Shown: positions 10,305 through 19,336, counted from the first letter of the stretch. The stretch: DNA of 64,000 nt from Chloroflexota bacterium (GCA_018969485.1 JAGWYG010000001.1:1-64000); one strand, 5' to 3'. Notes: generated by a model from the letters alone, not told the origin. Translations and numbers: made by a program.

Positions 10305-10333
10305 TTGACAATGTTGATCATTTCTGTTAGTAT
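10305..10333 (+). promoter_or_regulatory. Upstream promoter of the peptide ABC transporter region
   Basis: TTGACA (10305-10310), a 17-bp spacer, and TAGTAT (10328-10333) with an extended -10 TG at 10325-10326. It is followed by GAGG (10344-10347) and an ATG at 10352 that opens a frame running across the second promoter. A short leader peptide is possible, but that protein has no recognisable features. Confidence 0.6.
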
Positions 10334-10426
10334 TGCTGTGTCTGAGGCGACATGGCAAAGCTGCCGCTGGCACCGCGAGCATCACCGATGCGTGCATGCA
10401 GCGCAAAAAAAGCCATCGCGGGCGCA

Positions 10427-10455
10427 TTGACTCACGCGCCGTGCTTTGCTATAAT
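10427..10455 (+). promoter_or_regulatory. Main promoter of the peptide ABC transporter operon
   Basis: TTGACT (10427-10432), a 17-bp spacer, and a perfect TATAAT (10450-10455) with TG at 10447-10448. The leader to the first gene is about 240 nt and contains an inverted GGAAGCGT/ACGCTTCC pair (near 10458 and 10498). Confidence 0.75.
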
Positions 10456-10700
10456 CGCGGGAAGCGTCGTCTCCGAGGTTGCGGCGGCGCGCTCCGTCAC
10501 GCTTCCGGTCAGTGCAAGACGTCTCGCAGGCACGCCGCGCCGACGCGGCGGCGGCGGGGCACGACAGGTGGGATGGTGTAGTTCGGCGCCCCATCCATCG
10601 TCGGGCCGCGGCGCCCCAGGCAAGAGCTCGCGATGCCGGAAGCACCGCAGATGCCCGTTGGATGGAAGATCGTGGAGTTCGAGCGAAAGGACGAGGATCC

Positions 10701-12626
10701 ATGCAGGTCACAGACTCGTGGCGACAGCGTGGCGCAGTGCTGCTGGCACTGGCATTGCTGGTGCCGATGATCGCCGCATGCGGTGGCGGTGCGCCGGCCC
10801 CGGCAGCCGAGCCGACCGCTGCCCCGGCAGCCGAGCCGACGGCCGCTCCGGCAGCCGAGCCGACGGCAGCACCCGCCGAGCCGACGGCCGCTCCGGCAGC
10901 CGAGCCGACGGCAGCACCCGCCGAGCCGACGGCCGCTCCGGCAGCCGCCGCTGGCCGTGGCGCAGGTGGCACGCTGCGCATTCTCTACTGGCAGGCGCCA
11001 GTATTCCTCAATCCGCACCTGGCCGTCGGCACCAAGGACTATGACGCGTCGCGCCTGATCATCGAGCCACTCGCCGCGATGGGCCCCGACGGCTCGCCGG
11101 TGGCGCGTCTGGCCGCCGAGATCCCGACGGTCGAGAATGGCGGCGTCGCGGCCGACCTGACCAGCGTCACCTGGAAGCTGAACCCCGACGTCATGTGGTC
11201 GGACGGCTCGCCGCTGACTGCCGACGATGTCGTCTTCACCTACGAGTACTGCGCCGACCCGGCTACCGCCTGCACCACCAATGCGGCGTTCACCGGTGCC
11301 ACCTCGGTCGAGGCGGTCGATGCCAATACGGTGAAGATCACCTGGGAAGCGCCGAACCCCAATCCGTACCAGATGTTCGTCGGCAACCTCGGCGGCATCC
11401 TGCAGAAGGCCCAGTTCGGTAGCTGCAAGGGCGCCGGCGCGATGACCGACGCCGCCTGCCAGGCAGCCAACCTGGCGCCGATCGGCACCGGCCCGTACAA
11501 GATCAAGGAATTCAAGCCGGGCGACGTCGGTGTGTACGAGATCAACGAGAACTATCGCAACCCCGACCAGCCGTTCTTCACGGAAGTGCAGTTCAAGGGC
11601 GGCGGCGACGCCACCTCGGCGGCGCGCGCGGTGTTCCAGACCGGCGACACCGACTACGCCTGGAACCTGCAGGTCGAGGCGGCGGTGCTGCAGCAGCTGA
11701 TCTCCGAAGGCGGCATCGGTACGCTGCTCTCGGTCAAGGGGTCGGCCGTCGAGCGCATCGTGGTCAACTTCTCGAACCCTGATCCGGCGCTGGGCGACAA
11801 GCGCTCCGAGCCTGACCAGCCGCACCCGTTCCTGCGTGATCAGGCGGTCCGCCGCGCCATCGCCATGGCGATCGACCGCAAGACCATCGCCGAGCAGCTG
11901 TACGGGCCGGCGGGCGATCCGACCTGCGAGATCATCACCACGCTGCCGTACGTCACGACCGAGGAGCGTTTCGGTGGGCGCAGCGCGTGCGTCGTCGCCG
12001 ATGGTGCACCCGACGTCGAGGGCGCGAAGAAGCTGCTCGACGAGGCCGGTTGGGTCGACAGCGATGGCGACAACGTCCGCGACAAGGACGGCGTCAAGCT
12101 GGTGGTGTCGTACCAGACGACCATCAACCCGCTGCGCCAGCGCACGCAGGCGATCGTGAAGGCCAACCTGGCGGCGATCGGCATCACCGTCAATCTGCGC
12201 GCGATCGATGCAAGCGTGTTCTTCTCGAGCGACATCGGTAACCCCGACACGCTCGGCAAGCTCTACGCCGACCTGCAGATGTACACCAACGGCTACGACC
12301 AGCCGGATCCGCAGAACTACCTGAACCAGTGGATCAGCACCGATCCGGGTACGAGCGCCAACGAGTGGCGCGGCAGCAACGAGGGTGACTGGGTCAACGC
12401 AGAGTATGATGCGGTGTTGGAGGAACTGGCGAAGACCACCGATGCGAATGCCCGCATTGAACTGGTGCGCAAGGCCAACGACATCATCATCGGCGATGGC
12501 GCGATCATCCCGTTGATCGCCCGCAGCTCGATCACCTCGGGCTACAACAGCAAGCTCCAGGGCATCAACGGCTCGCCGTGGGACTCGGAGATGTGGAACA
12601 TCGCCGAGTGGACGATGGCGCCGTAG
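10701..12626 (+). CDS. Peptide/nickel-type ABC transporter substrate-binding lipoprotein
   Basis: A 641-residue SBP_bac_5 family binding protein that captures oligopeptides or similar ligands outside the membrane. The N-terminus is a lipoprotein signal: positive MQVTDSWRQR, a hydrophobic core, then lipobox MIAAC with the acylated cysteine near residue 30. A repeated AAEPTAAP linker follows (about 35-85), then the binding domain starting GGTLRILYWQAP. Family landmarks include WSDGSPLTADDVVFTYE and the later RRAIAMAIDR. The start at 10701 has AAAGGACGAGG upstream. A calcium-loop-like DSDGDNVRDKDG near residue 455 is unusual in this family. The gene is followed by two permease genes with no ATPase genes, so the importer must recruit ATPases encoded elsewhere. 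Confidence 0.93.
   Translation: MQVTDSWRQRGAVLLALALLVPMIAACGGGAPAPAAEPTAAPAAEPTAAPAAEPTAAPAEPTAAPAAEPTAAPAEPTAAPAAAAGRGAGGTLRILYWQAPVFLNPHLAVGTKDYDASRLIIEPLAAMGPDGSPVARLAAEIPTVENGGVAADLTSVTWKLNPDVMWSDGSPLTADDVVFTYEYCADPATACTTNAAFTGATSVEAVDANTVKITWEAPNPNPYQMFVGNLGGILQKAQFGSCKGAGAMTDAACQAANLAPIGTGPYKIKEFKPGDVGVYEINENYRNPDQPFFTEVQFKGGGDATSAARAVFQTGDTDYAWNLQVEAAVLQQLISEGGIGTLLSVKGSAVERIVVNFSNPDPALGDKRSEPDQPHPFLRDQAVRRAIAMAIDRKTIAEQLYGPAGDPTCEIITTLPYVTTEERFGGRSACVVADGAPDVEGAKKLLDEAGWVDSDGDNVRDKDGVKLVVSYQTTINPLRQRTQAIVKANLAAIGITVNLRAIDASVFFSSDIGNPDTLGKLYADLQMYTNGYDQPDPQNYLNQWISTDPGTSANEWRGSNEGDWVNAEYDAVLEELAKTTDANARIELVRKANDIIIGDGAIIPLIARSSITSGYNSKLQGINGSPWDSEMWNIAEWTMAP
10797..10947 (+). repeat. 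Imperfect 18-24 bp tandem repeats encoding the lipoprotein linker
   Basis: Six consecutive copies of a unit encoding (A)AEPTAAP. Some copies are shortened by one codon. Such linkers are frequent in Chloroflexota binding lipoproteins and tether the domain away from the membrane. Confidence 0.85.
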
Positions 12627-12704
12627 GCGTGGTTCGGATCCGCGGCGGGGCACTGGTCGGCATTGCGCCGGCCGGCGCCCCGTCGCACTATCTGCGAGGC
12701 CTGC

Positions 12705-13667
12705 ATGACGAGCTATATCGCCCGCCGGTTGTTGATCGCGATACCGACGCTCCTGGTGATCAGTTTTGTGATCTATGCGGTGCTGGCACTGGCGCCCGGC
12801 GATCCGATGGCGCAGTTCGGTCGCAACCCGAATATCCCGGAAGAGGTGCGCGACAACATCCGCCGCTCGTTTGGTCTCGATCGACCCTGGTATGAACGCT
12901 ATGTGTTCTGGTTACGCAATGTCACACTGGCCGGTGATTTCGGGTTCTCGTTCAACTCCCGCGTGCCGGTATCGGAGTTAATCGGGCAGCGCCTGCCACA
13001 GACGCTATGGACTGTGGGTATCGCTTATCTGGTTGCGCTCTTGATCGCCATTCCGATCGGCGTCGTCTCTGCCGTGAAGCAGTATTCCTGGTTTGATCGT
13101 ATTGCGACGACCTTTGCGTTCGTCGGCTTTTCGATCCCATCATTTGCCATCGGCCTGGCGGTCATCCTGGTGTTTGCGGTAAACCTGCGCTGGTTTCCGC
13201 TGATCTATGACACGACGCTCGAGGTGATTGATGCCGAGAGTTTCTTCAAACAGGTGCGTCAGATCGCCATGCCGGTGATCGTGGTGGCGATCCAGCAGTC
13301 GGCCGATGTGACGCGCTTTCTGCGTTCGTCGATGCTGGACAACCTGCCGCTGGATTATGTGCGCACGGCGCGCTCCAAAGGCCTGGCCGAGCGTGCCGTG
13401 GTGGTCCGTCATGCGTTGCGCAACAGCCTCATTCCGGTGGTTGCGCTGATGTCGCTGGGCGTGCCGGGCATCTTCACCGGTGCGATCATCACCGAGACGC
13501 TGTTCAGGGTGAATGGCATCGGCGAATTGCTGATCCGCTCGACACAGAACAGCGATACGCCAGTCGTGATGGCGATCACCTTCATCTATGCCGTGCTGGT
13601 GGTGACGTTCAACCTGGTCGCTGATGTGGTGTATGCCACGCTGGATCCGCGCATTCGCTACAGCTAG
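12705..13667 (+). CDS. Peptide ABC transporter permease, DppB type
   Basis: A 320-residue inner-membrane permease of the DppB/OppB family. It starts MTSYIARRLLIAIPTLL, the typical first helix, followed by the periplasmic loop LAPGDPMAQFGRNP. About six membrane segments are visible. The cytoplasmic EAA-like loop that contacts the ATPase is DYVRTARSKGLAERAV (near residue 218). The start has GAGG at 12696-12699; the gene begins 78 bp after the binding-protein gene and ends 9 bp before the second permease. Its first third is more AT-rich than its neighbours. The substrate is inferred only from family and context. Confidence 0.93.
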   Translation: MTSYIARRLLIAIPTLLVISFVIYAVLALAPGDPMAQFGRNPNIPEEVRDNIRRSFGLDRPWYERYVFWLRNVTLAGDFGFSFNSRVPVSELIGQRLPQTLWTVGIAYLVALLIAIPIGVVSAVKQYSWFDRIATTFAFVGFSIPSFAIGLAVILVFAVNLRWFPLIYDTTLEVIDAESFFKQVRQIAMPVIVVAIQQSADVTRFLRSSMLDNLPLDYVRTARSKGLAERAVVVRHALRNSLIPVVALMSLGVPGIFTGAIITETLFRVNGIGELLIRSTQNSDTPVVMAITFIYAVLVVTFNLVADVVYATLDPRIRYS

Positions 13668-13676
13668 AGGGTGACG

Positions 13677-14639
13677 ATGACAGCAGCAGATAATGCGGGT
13701 GCGCCCGGCAAGCCCCCGACTGTCGATGTCCGAGCCATCGGTGATCTCGCGCAGCGACCGCCCCGTACGCTCTGGGGTGATGCACGCCGTCGTTTCCTGC
13801 GACATACGCTGGCGGTGGCAGGATCGATCATGGTGATCTTCTTCACCATGGCCGTCCTCTTTGGCCCCTCGGTGTATACGAAAGATCGGGAAGAACTGAA
13901 TTTCGATGTGCCGACGATGGCGCCACCGTCGGCGGCGGCACCGATGGGCACCGATGATCTTGGTCGCGATATCCTCGCACGGGCACTGTTTGGTGGCCGG
14001 GTGACGCTGGCTGTCGGCATATCGGCGATGATCATTGCAATTCTGCTTGGAACGATCATTGGTGCAATATCTGGCTACTTTGGCGGGATCGTTGATCAAA
14101 TCCTGATGTGGATCACTGATACATTCCTGTCGATGCCGACGCTGCCACTCTTCCTGCTGATCGTCTATCTGTTTCGGGACACGCTGACGCGCTCCCTCGG
14201 GCCGGAGGTCGGCATCTTCCTGCTGGTGGTCGGGGTCATCGGCGTGCTCACCTGGATGCCGACGGCGCGCGTCGTCCGCGCATCGTTCCAGACCTTGAAG
14301 CACCGCGAGTTTGTCGAGGCGGCGACGTGTCTGGGCGTCCGTCCGAGTGCGATCATGTTCCGCCACATCCTGCCGAACGTGATCAGCCCGATCATCGTGG
14401 CGGCGACGCTGGGCGTGGGCACGGCGATCATCACCGAGTCGACGCTGTCGTTCCTCGGCGTCGGATTCCCGCCGGACCTGCCCACCTGGGGCCGGCTGGT
14501 GACCGATGGGCAGAACTTCCTTGAGTTTGCGCCGCACATGTCACTGCTGCCCGCGCTGCTGATCTTTCTCACCGTCCTGAGCATCAACTTTGTCGGCGAT
14601 GGGCTGCGCGATGCGCTCGACCCGCGCTCGCGGCTGTGA
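13677..14639 (+). CDS. Peptide ABC transporter permease, DppC type
   Basis: A 320-residue partner of the DppB-type permease. It has the family landmarks MGTDDLGRDILAR after the first helix and periplasmic loop, and the EAA loop REFVEAATCLGVRPSAI near residue 219. TLSFLGVGFPPDLPTWG and the C-terminal DALDPRSRL also match the DppC family. The start is ATG at 13677, with AGAGG at 13666-13670 overlapping the previous stop; a GTG two codons earlier is possible but sits on that site. No ATP-binding genes (dppD/dppF) follow: the next gene is a glycosyltransferase after about 230 bp. Confidence 0.93.
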   Translation: MTAADNAGAPGKPPTVDVRAIGDLAQRPPRTLWGDARRRFLRHTLAVAGSIMVIFFTMAVLFGPSVYTKDREELNFDVPTMAPPSAAAPMGTDDLGRDILARALFGGRVTLAVGISAMIIAILLGTIIGAISGYFGGIVDQILMWITDTFLSMPTLPLFLLIVYLFRDTLTRSLGPEVGIFLLVVGVIGVLTWMPTARVVRASFQTLKHREFVEAATCLGVRPSAIMFRHILPNVISPIIVAATLGVGTAIITESTLSFLGVGFPPDLPTWGRLVTDGQNFLEFAPHMSLLPALLIFLTVLSINFVGDGLRDALDPRSRL

Positions 14640-14873
14640 GCACGCCCGGGCGCGGTCTGCCGGACTGCGTGGTTCACGCGTGATGCCAGTCGTACCATCA
14701 GGCGTGGTGGCGGTGTGCCCCGCGCCTGATCTGCGCCTGGCGGCGCACGCGAAGACCGCCCGGCTGCGCTGCTGCAGTCGGGCATCGCGGGGCGCACCGT
14801 CGGGGTGGTGCGGCCGGCACGGCGCGTCGGCGGCCCACGTGGCATGGCCAGCGCCCGGCATGGGCGTGCTGTC

Positions 14874-16040
14874 GTGACGCTCGTGGTGACCATGCTGGCG
14901 CCGTTCGGCATTCGGCCGAAAGGCACGCTGGTGGCACGGATGCTGCCGCTGGCGCAGGCGCTGGTGCGGCAGGGCGCGCTGGTGCGGATCGTGGCGCCAC
15001 CGGTGCTCGAACCGCGCGATGCCGGCCGCGTCGAACTGCTCGATGGTGTCGAGGTGCGCCATACGGCGCTGCCGCGCTGGCCGGGTGCGGCGGCGCATCT
15101 GCAGGCAGCGCTGCTGATGCGGCGAACTGCGCTCACCCACCAGCCCGACGTCATCCATCTGTTCAAACCCAAGGGCTATGGCGGGCTGGCGGTGCGCGCC
15201 GGGATCGGCAATGCCGCGCTGGTCGTCGACAGCGACGACTGGGAGGGGCGCGGCGGCTGGAATGACCTGGCCGGCTATCCGCCGCTGGCCCGGCGCGTCT
15301 TCGCCTGGCAGGAGCAGGATCTGCCGCGCCGCGCCGGTGCGGTGACCGTCGCCAGCCGTACGCTGCAGACCCAGATGTGGGGGTTCGGGATTGCGCCGGG
15401 GCGGGTGTTCTATGTCCCGAATGGCGTCGCGGCACCGCGCGGCGACGCGGCGCGCGGTGGTGGCGGTCGTCGTGTGGCGTGGTACACGCGCTTCTGGGAA
15501 TGCCCGCCCGAGTCCATGGTGGCGATCTGGGCGCGGGTGCATGCCGCCCGGCGTGATACGACGCTGGTGGTGATCGGGCGCGGCGAACATGGCGAGGAGC
15601 ACCGCTTTCTCGCGGCGGCACGGCAGGCGGGCATCGCCGATTCGATCGACTACCTCGGCTGGCTGGAGCCGACGGCGATCCCGGCGGTGCTCGATACCAT
15701 CGATCTGGCGCTGGTGCCGGTGAGCGATACGCTGGTGATGCGAGCGCGCGCGTCGGCCAAATTGCTCGAGTTGGTCGCCGCCGGCATCCCGCTGGTGGCG
15801 TCGCGGGTCGGCGAAGCAGCCGAGTACCTGCGCGACTCGCGTGGTGGCGTGCTGGTGCCACCGGATGATGCTGCGGCGTTCGCGGATGCGACGCTGCTGC
15901 TGCTGAGCGATCCGGCACAGCGCCGGATGCTGCTGGAGCGGGCTGCGGGCATCAGCGCGGAATATAGCTGGGACGCGCTCGCACCGGTCGTCATCCGCGC
16001 CTGGCAGGTGGCACGCGCCGGCCCAGCCCCGGCGCGGTGA
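14874..16040 (+). CDS. Glycosyltransferase, GT-B fold (family 4-like)
   Basis: A protein of about 388 residues with the two Rossmann-like halves of GT-B enzymes, which move a sugar from a nucleotide donor. The N-terminal half starts LVVTMLAPFGIRPKGT and contains VDSDDWEGRGGWND. The C-terminal donor-binding half has GRGEHGEEHRF, YLGWLEPTAIP, and the end motif SAKLLELVAAGIPLVAS with GGVLVPPDD, characteristic of GT4. No Shine-Dalgarno is evident. GTG at 14874 was chosen because the first beta strand begins there; ATG at 14844 is the alternative. The acceptor is unknown. It is convergent with the glycosidase gene. Confidence 0.82.
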   Translation: MTLVVTMLAPFGIRPKGTLVARMLPLAQALVRQGALVRIVAPPVLEPRDAGRVELLDGVEVRHTALPRWPGAAAHLQAALLMRRTALTHQPDVIHLFKPKGYGGLAVRAGIGNAALVVDSDDWEGRGGWNDLAGYPPLARRVFAWQEQDLPRRAGAVTVASRTLQTQMWGFGIAPGRVFYVPNGVAAPRGDAARGGGGRRVAWYTRFWECPPESMVAIWARVHAARRDTTLVVIGRGEHGEEHRFLAAARQAGIADSIDYLGWLEPTAIPAVLDTIDLALVPVSDTLVMRARASAKLLELVAAGIPLVASRVGEAAEYLRDSRGGVLVPPDDAAAFADATLLLLSDPAQRRMLLERAAGISAEYSWDALAPVVIRAWQVARAGPAPAR

Positions 16041-16106
16041 GCGCCGCCGCATCCGCGGCACCATGCGGTGATCCTGCCGTCGCGGAGGCGCACGGTGCAC
16101 GACGGC

Positions 16107-16130
16107 GCGGTGCCGGCAGCGGGGCACCGC
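16107..16130. terminator. Hairpin between convergent glycosyltransferase and glycosidase genes
   Basis: An 8-bp perfect stem (16107-16114 with 16123-16130) around an 8-base loop, in the 146-bp gap between two convergent stops. There is no T tract. Confidence 0.45.
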
Positions 16131-16186
16131 CGGGCCGGATGCCGGTCGCGCGGCGCGTGGCATGCGCTGGCGGGGCCGCTGCCGCA

Positions 16187-17299
16187 TCACTCGGCGACCC
16201 CCGGCACAAATGCTGCACGCACCGCCCAGTAGATCGCCCGCGGCGTCCCGTCATACTCCACGAAGTTCCAGTTGTCCTGGTACGTGCGCGCCCGCCATGG
16301 CGTGGCGAACTGCCACAGGCAGGCAGCCTCGAGCCAGGGCCACTGCTGTGCCAGGCGGTACGCACCGATCGTCCAGCGTAGCCGCTGTGCCGGCGTCACC
16401 GCGGCGCTCCAGCGTGGATGGTCGTTCCAGCCGCCTTCGGTGATGATCAGCCGCTGTGCGCCGGCGCCGAGCGTAACGAGCCGCTCACGCATCACCTCGG
16501 TGCGCCGGAAGTTCACCACGGCGGCGTCGGGGGGATCGTCGAACGGAACCTGCGCACCGTACGCGTGGACACCCCACATGTCACAGTGAGCACCGCCGCC
16601 GGCGGCGAAGTATTCATCCATATAGCGCAGGTCGCCCATCCGCACCTCGGCGCGATCCCCCAGGTCGGGGCCCGGCGAGAGCGCTCCGGCGATGACGATG
16701 GCGTCGGGCACTGCCGCTTTGACCCGCGGATATACGGTGGCGAGCAGCTCGGCGTACGCGCGTGGGTCCGGCGGCCGACGCCCCCACTCGAATGCGAGGT
16801 TGGGTTCGTTCCAGATGATGACGTGCCGTACGCCCCAGGACCGGTAGCGCTCGAGAAAGGCGACGACGTAGGCAGCATAGTCGACATAGTGTTGATCGTC
16901 CAGATACCGATCGCTGCTACCGGGCGGGCGAGCCCAGGGCGGGACGATGTCGAGCCGCGCCACAACCTGCAGCCCCTGCCGCACGGCGTGCTGTACCACC
17001 AGATCGGCGCCGTTCCAATCGAAGCCGTAGCGCGAGCGCGGCTGCGCATATGCCCAGGGGAACAGGTCGATGATCCATGGCGCGCCCATCTCGCGCACCT
17101 GCGCCAGCGAGCGCTCGATCACCTGCTCATCGCCGATGCCAGTGAGGCGAGTATGGATGCCCAGCCGTGGGTTGGTGGTGTGCACGGTCTGCTGCGGTGG
17201 CAGCCGCGGCGCGCGCGGCGTCCGGAGCGCCAGGAACTGTGCCGCCATTCCGCCGCCGAGCAGCCCTGCCAGCATTGCCCGTATCCATTGGCGTCGCAT
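16187..17299 (-). CDS. Exported glycoside hydrolase, clan GH-A
   Basis: A 370-residue protein with an N-terminal signal or anchor helix (MRRQWIRAMLAGLLGGG) followed by a TIM-barrel glycosidase. The probable acid/base is Glu in IIWNEPNL (near residue 162) and the probable nucleophile Glu in IITEGGW (near 287), the strand 4 and strand 7 pattern of clan GH-A. The barrel resembles GH39/GH5-type beta-glycosidases. The exact family and substrate cannot be fixed from sequence alone. The start at 17299 has GAGG six bases upstream; the frame extends ten codons further to 17329 without a better site. It is convergent with the glycosyltransferase gene. Confidence 0.8.
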   Translation of the reverse strand: MRRQWIRAMLAGLLGGGMAAQFLALRTPRAPRLPPQQTVHTTNPRLGIHTRLTGIGDEQVIERSLAQVREMGAPWIIDLFPWAYAQPRSRYGFDWNGADLVVQHAVRQGLQVVARLDIVPPWARPPGSSDRYLDDQHYVDYAAYVVAFLERYRSWGVRHVIIWNEPNLAFEWGRRPPDPRAYAELLATVYPRVKAAVPDAIVIAGALSPGPDLGDRAEVRMGDLRYMDEYFAAGGGAHCDMWGVHAYGAQVPFDDPPDAAVVNFRRTEVMRERLVTLGAGAQRLIITEGGWNDHPRWSAAVTPAQRLRWTIGAYRLAQQWPWLEAACLWQFATPWRARTYQDNWNFVEYDGTPRAIYWAVRAAFVPGVAE

Positions 17300-17458
17300 C
17301 ACGCGCCTCGCTGCTCCGGGATGCATCACGGTCGCGCCGCGCCGGTGACCGCTCGCCAGAGACCGACCGGCGCACCGGTCCAGTCGCGTCCCGACGAGCC
17401 GGACGTGCCCGCCTCGCCCGTGACGCAGGAGCGGCGGGCCGCCGACCGCCTAGGAGCG

Positions 17459-17534
17459 TGGCGCGGGCGGGGCGACTCGAACGCCCGACCGACGGTTTAG
17501 AAGACCGTTGCTCTATCCACTGAGCTACGCCCGC
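17459..17534 (-). tRNA. tRNA-Arg (UCU anticodon)
   Basis: Read on the minus strand, a complete cloverleaf runs from 17534 to 17459. The acceptor stem GCGGGCG pairs with CGCCCGC, the D arm is AGCTCAGTGGATAGAGC, the anticodon loop CTTCTAA gives TCT, and the T arm is GGGCG-TTCGAGT-CGCCC. The discriminator is G and CCA is encoded (17461-17459). It decodes AGA. Confidence 0.97.
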
Positions 17535-17545
17535 ATTTCCCCGCC

Positions 17546-17554
17546 ATCATACCA
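17546..17554 (-). promoter_or_regulatory. Extended -10 promoter of tRNA-Arg
   Basis: On the minus strand TGG precedes TATGAT, placed 12 bp upstream of the mature tRNA 5' end. Confidence 0.55.
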
Positions 17555-17970
17555 TGAATCGGCATGCCGCCGCCGTGGTTGATGGCAGCGCCGTACGCGT
17601 GCCGGGGGCGCGGCAGTGCCGCCCGGGACAGACGACATGGCTTCGTCGCCTCGGGGCCGATAGGCCGGCGGATGGCCGTGCGCTGGAGTGCTTCGGTGAA
17701 ATCGCGGAAGCGTGGCATGCGCCTCCGCTGCGCGTCATGCCAGGGCTGCCAGACGCCCGTGACCGTGGGGCAGTCTGGCAGCTGACATGGCAAGCGCTGG
17801 GCGCCATCGCCACCCCCGATGCCCAGGCGCCGCTGCCAGGCGACCCGGCCGTCCGCGCGCGGTCATCGACGTCAGACCACTGCGTCCAGGCGCCGTGCCA
17901 TCGCGGCGCCCGGGCGCATCCTGGTCTATGATGGCCTGAGCGACGGCATGACCACTGATCGGAGCGCGCG
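17555..17970. other. Intergenic stretch between tRNA-Arg and the DUF45 gene
   Basis: 416 bases. A 125-codon plus-strand frame (17554-17931) has no motif, no ribosome-binding site and biased Arg/Ala content, so I see no gene here. Confidence 0.45.
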
Positions 17971-18675
17971 ATGGCAGCAGCGGTGACGACCATCATCGTG
18001 GCAGGAACCACCATAACCGTGCGACGCAAGCCCATCCGGCACATGTACATTCGGCTCGCACCCGACGACGGGCATGTCGTGGTGAGTGCACCATGGTCAT
18101 GGTCCGACGAGCAGATCATGTGGGCAATCGCGAGCCGCAGCGGGTGGATCGAGCGACAGCGGCAGCGCAGCGCGGCGCACGTGCCGCGCGTCGCGGGCGA
18201 GATCGACGGCCAGCCGATCTCGATCTGGGGCATACCACACCGCATGCGCGTGCTGCCGCCGCGGTCGCGGGCAATCGTCGTCCAGGCGCCCGGCGAGCTC
18301 GTGCTGCACGTGGGGCACGCGGCCACCTGGCAGCGCGCCAGCGCAGCGCTGGCCGCGTGGCGCCAGGCGGCCGTTCGCGCCGCAGCGCACCCCCTGCTCG
18401 CACACTGGTGCCAACGCACAGGCCTGAGCGTCCGCCAACTGACGATCCGACACATGACGACCCTATGGGGCAGCTGCCGGATCGATGCACAGCGCGTCTG
18501 CCTGAACGCCCGGCTCGTGCACGATCCGATCGACTGCCTGGAATATGTCATCGTCCACGAGTTGGCACACCTGGTCGAGCGCTCGCACGGCGCCCGCTTC
18601 GATGCGCTGGTCGGCCACTGGCTGCCCGACTGGCAGGCGCGCCACGCGCGGCTCGGCCGTGGCGCCACCAGATGA
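17971..18675 (+). CDS. M48/WLM-type zinc metallopeptidase (YgjP, DUF45)
   Basis: A 234-residue protein of the YgjP/DUF45 family. The zinc site is HELAHLVERSHGARF near residue 195 (HExxH plus a downstream His). It is preceded by the family signature MTTLWGSCR near 168. The N-terminal half (KPIRHMYIRLAPDDG) is the beta-rich region typical of the family. There is no signal peptide, so it is cytoplasmic. Relatives are often found with restriction enzymes or as stand-alone proteins of unknown role; no substrate is known. The start has GGAG at 17961-17964. The stop lies 10 bp from that of the convergent TetR gene. Confidence 0.88.
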   Translation: MAAAVTTIIVAGTTITVRRKPIRHMYIRLAPDDGHVVVSAPWSWSDEQIMWAIASRSGWIERQRQRSAAHVPRVAGEIDGQPISIWGIPHRMRVLPPRSRAIVVQAPGELVLHVGHAATWQRASAALAAWRQAAVRAAAHPLLAHWCQRTGLSVRQLTIRHMTTLWGSCRIDAQRVCLNARLVHDPIDCLEYVIVHELAHLVERSHGARFDALVGHWLPDWQARHARLGRGATR

Positions 18676-18685
18676 TGCGCCCTGA

Positions 18686-19285
18686 TCAGCCGAGCGCGCG
18701 CGCCAGCGCCTTGAGCGCCGCAGCGACCGCGGCGGCTTCCTGCTCGGCGCTGACATCGCGGGCACCATCGCACCATGCCTGCGCCGAGTGAAGCAACGCC
18801 CCGGCCAGCGCGGCAGTCACGCGGGCACCACACGGGCGCATGGCCATCGGCGAGCGCCGGGGGCGCAGGAGCGGCGCCGCCAGCGCCGCCAGCGACTGCT
18901 GCGCCACATGCTGCACCAGCGCCACGTAGGCCGGCTCGGATCGTTGGATCGGCGTCAGCACGAGCAGCAAATAGTCAGTGGTCGCCAGAAACAGCTGCCG
19001 CAGCCGCGCACCGCGCCCGGCGTCAGGCGCAGGCTGGCGCACGAGCAACGCCGCATCCAGGCGCGCCGCCAGCCAGGCACACAGCAATGCGTCACGATCG
19101 CGAAAATGCGCATGCAGCGTGCCCCGGGTGACAGCCGCGCGGTGCGCCAGCTGACCAGCGCTCAGCGTACTCCATGGCTGCACCGCCACAGCGGCGCCGA
19201 CCGCGTGCAGCAGCGCGGCCCGCGTCTGGGCGACGCGCTGGATCTGATGGATGCGCAGCGCGGCAGGTTGTGCATCGCCCGCCAT
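18686..19285 (-). CDS. TetR/AcrR family transcriptional regulator
   Basis: A 199-residue one-component regulator. The N-terminal helix-turn-helix reads LSAGQLAHRAAVTRGTLHAHFRDRDALL (split here as LSAGQLAHRAAVTRG then TLHAHFRDRDALL; residues about 38-68), the normal TetR DNA-binding fold. The rest is a helical ligand and dimer domain. The start at 19285 is supported by GGAGGG five bases upstream; the longer frame to 19768 runs antisense through the next gene and was rejected. It is divergent from the amidohydrolase-MFS pair, which it probably controls. A 17-bp inverted repeat sits between the two genes and overlaps where this gene's -35 should be. Confidence 0.85.
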   Translation of the reverse strand: MAGDAQPAALRIHQIQRVAQTRAALLHAVGAAVAVQPWSTLSAGQLAHRAAVTRGTLHAHFRDRDALLCAWLAARLDAALLVRQPAPDAGRGARLRQLFLATTDYLLLVLTPIQRSEPAYVALVQHVAQQSLAALAAPLLRPRRSPMAMRPCGARVTAALAGALLHSAQAWCDGARDVSAEQEAAAVAAALKALARALG

Positions 19286-19336
19286 CGACTCCCTCCGCGG
19301 CTCTGCCGGATCGTGCGCCGGCCCGGATGGCACACC

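Noticed and set aside
9708-10427. A minus-strand frame of 239 codons in the gap after clpX
   Set aside because: No homologous motif, Arg/Cys-rich, overlaps the two strong plus-strand promoters; no ribosome-binding site.
10352-11044. A 230-codon plus-strand frame with GAGG before its ATG, starting after the first peptide-transport promoter
   Set aside because: It runs through the second promoter and into the lipoprotein gene in a different frame; its sequence has no features. A short leader peptide cannot be excluded but is not supported.
10509-12653. A 714-codon open frame on the minus strand across the peptide-binding gene
   Set aside because: It is the antisense shadow of a clear lipoprotein gene: GC-rich codons keep the opposite frame open. 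It has no motif, no ribosome-binding site and an Arg/Asp/Val/Leu-heavy composition.
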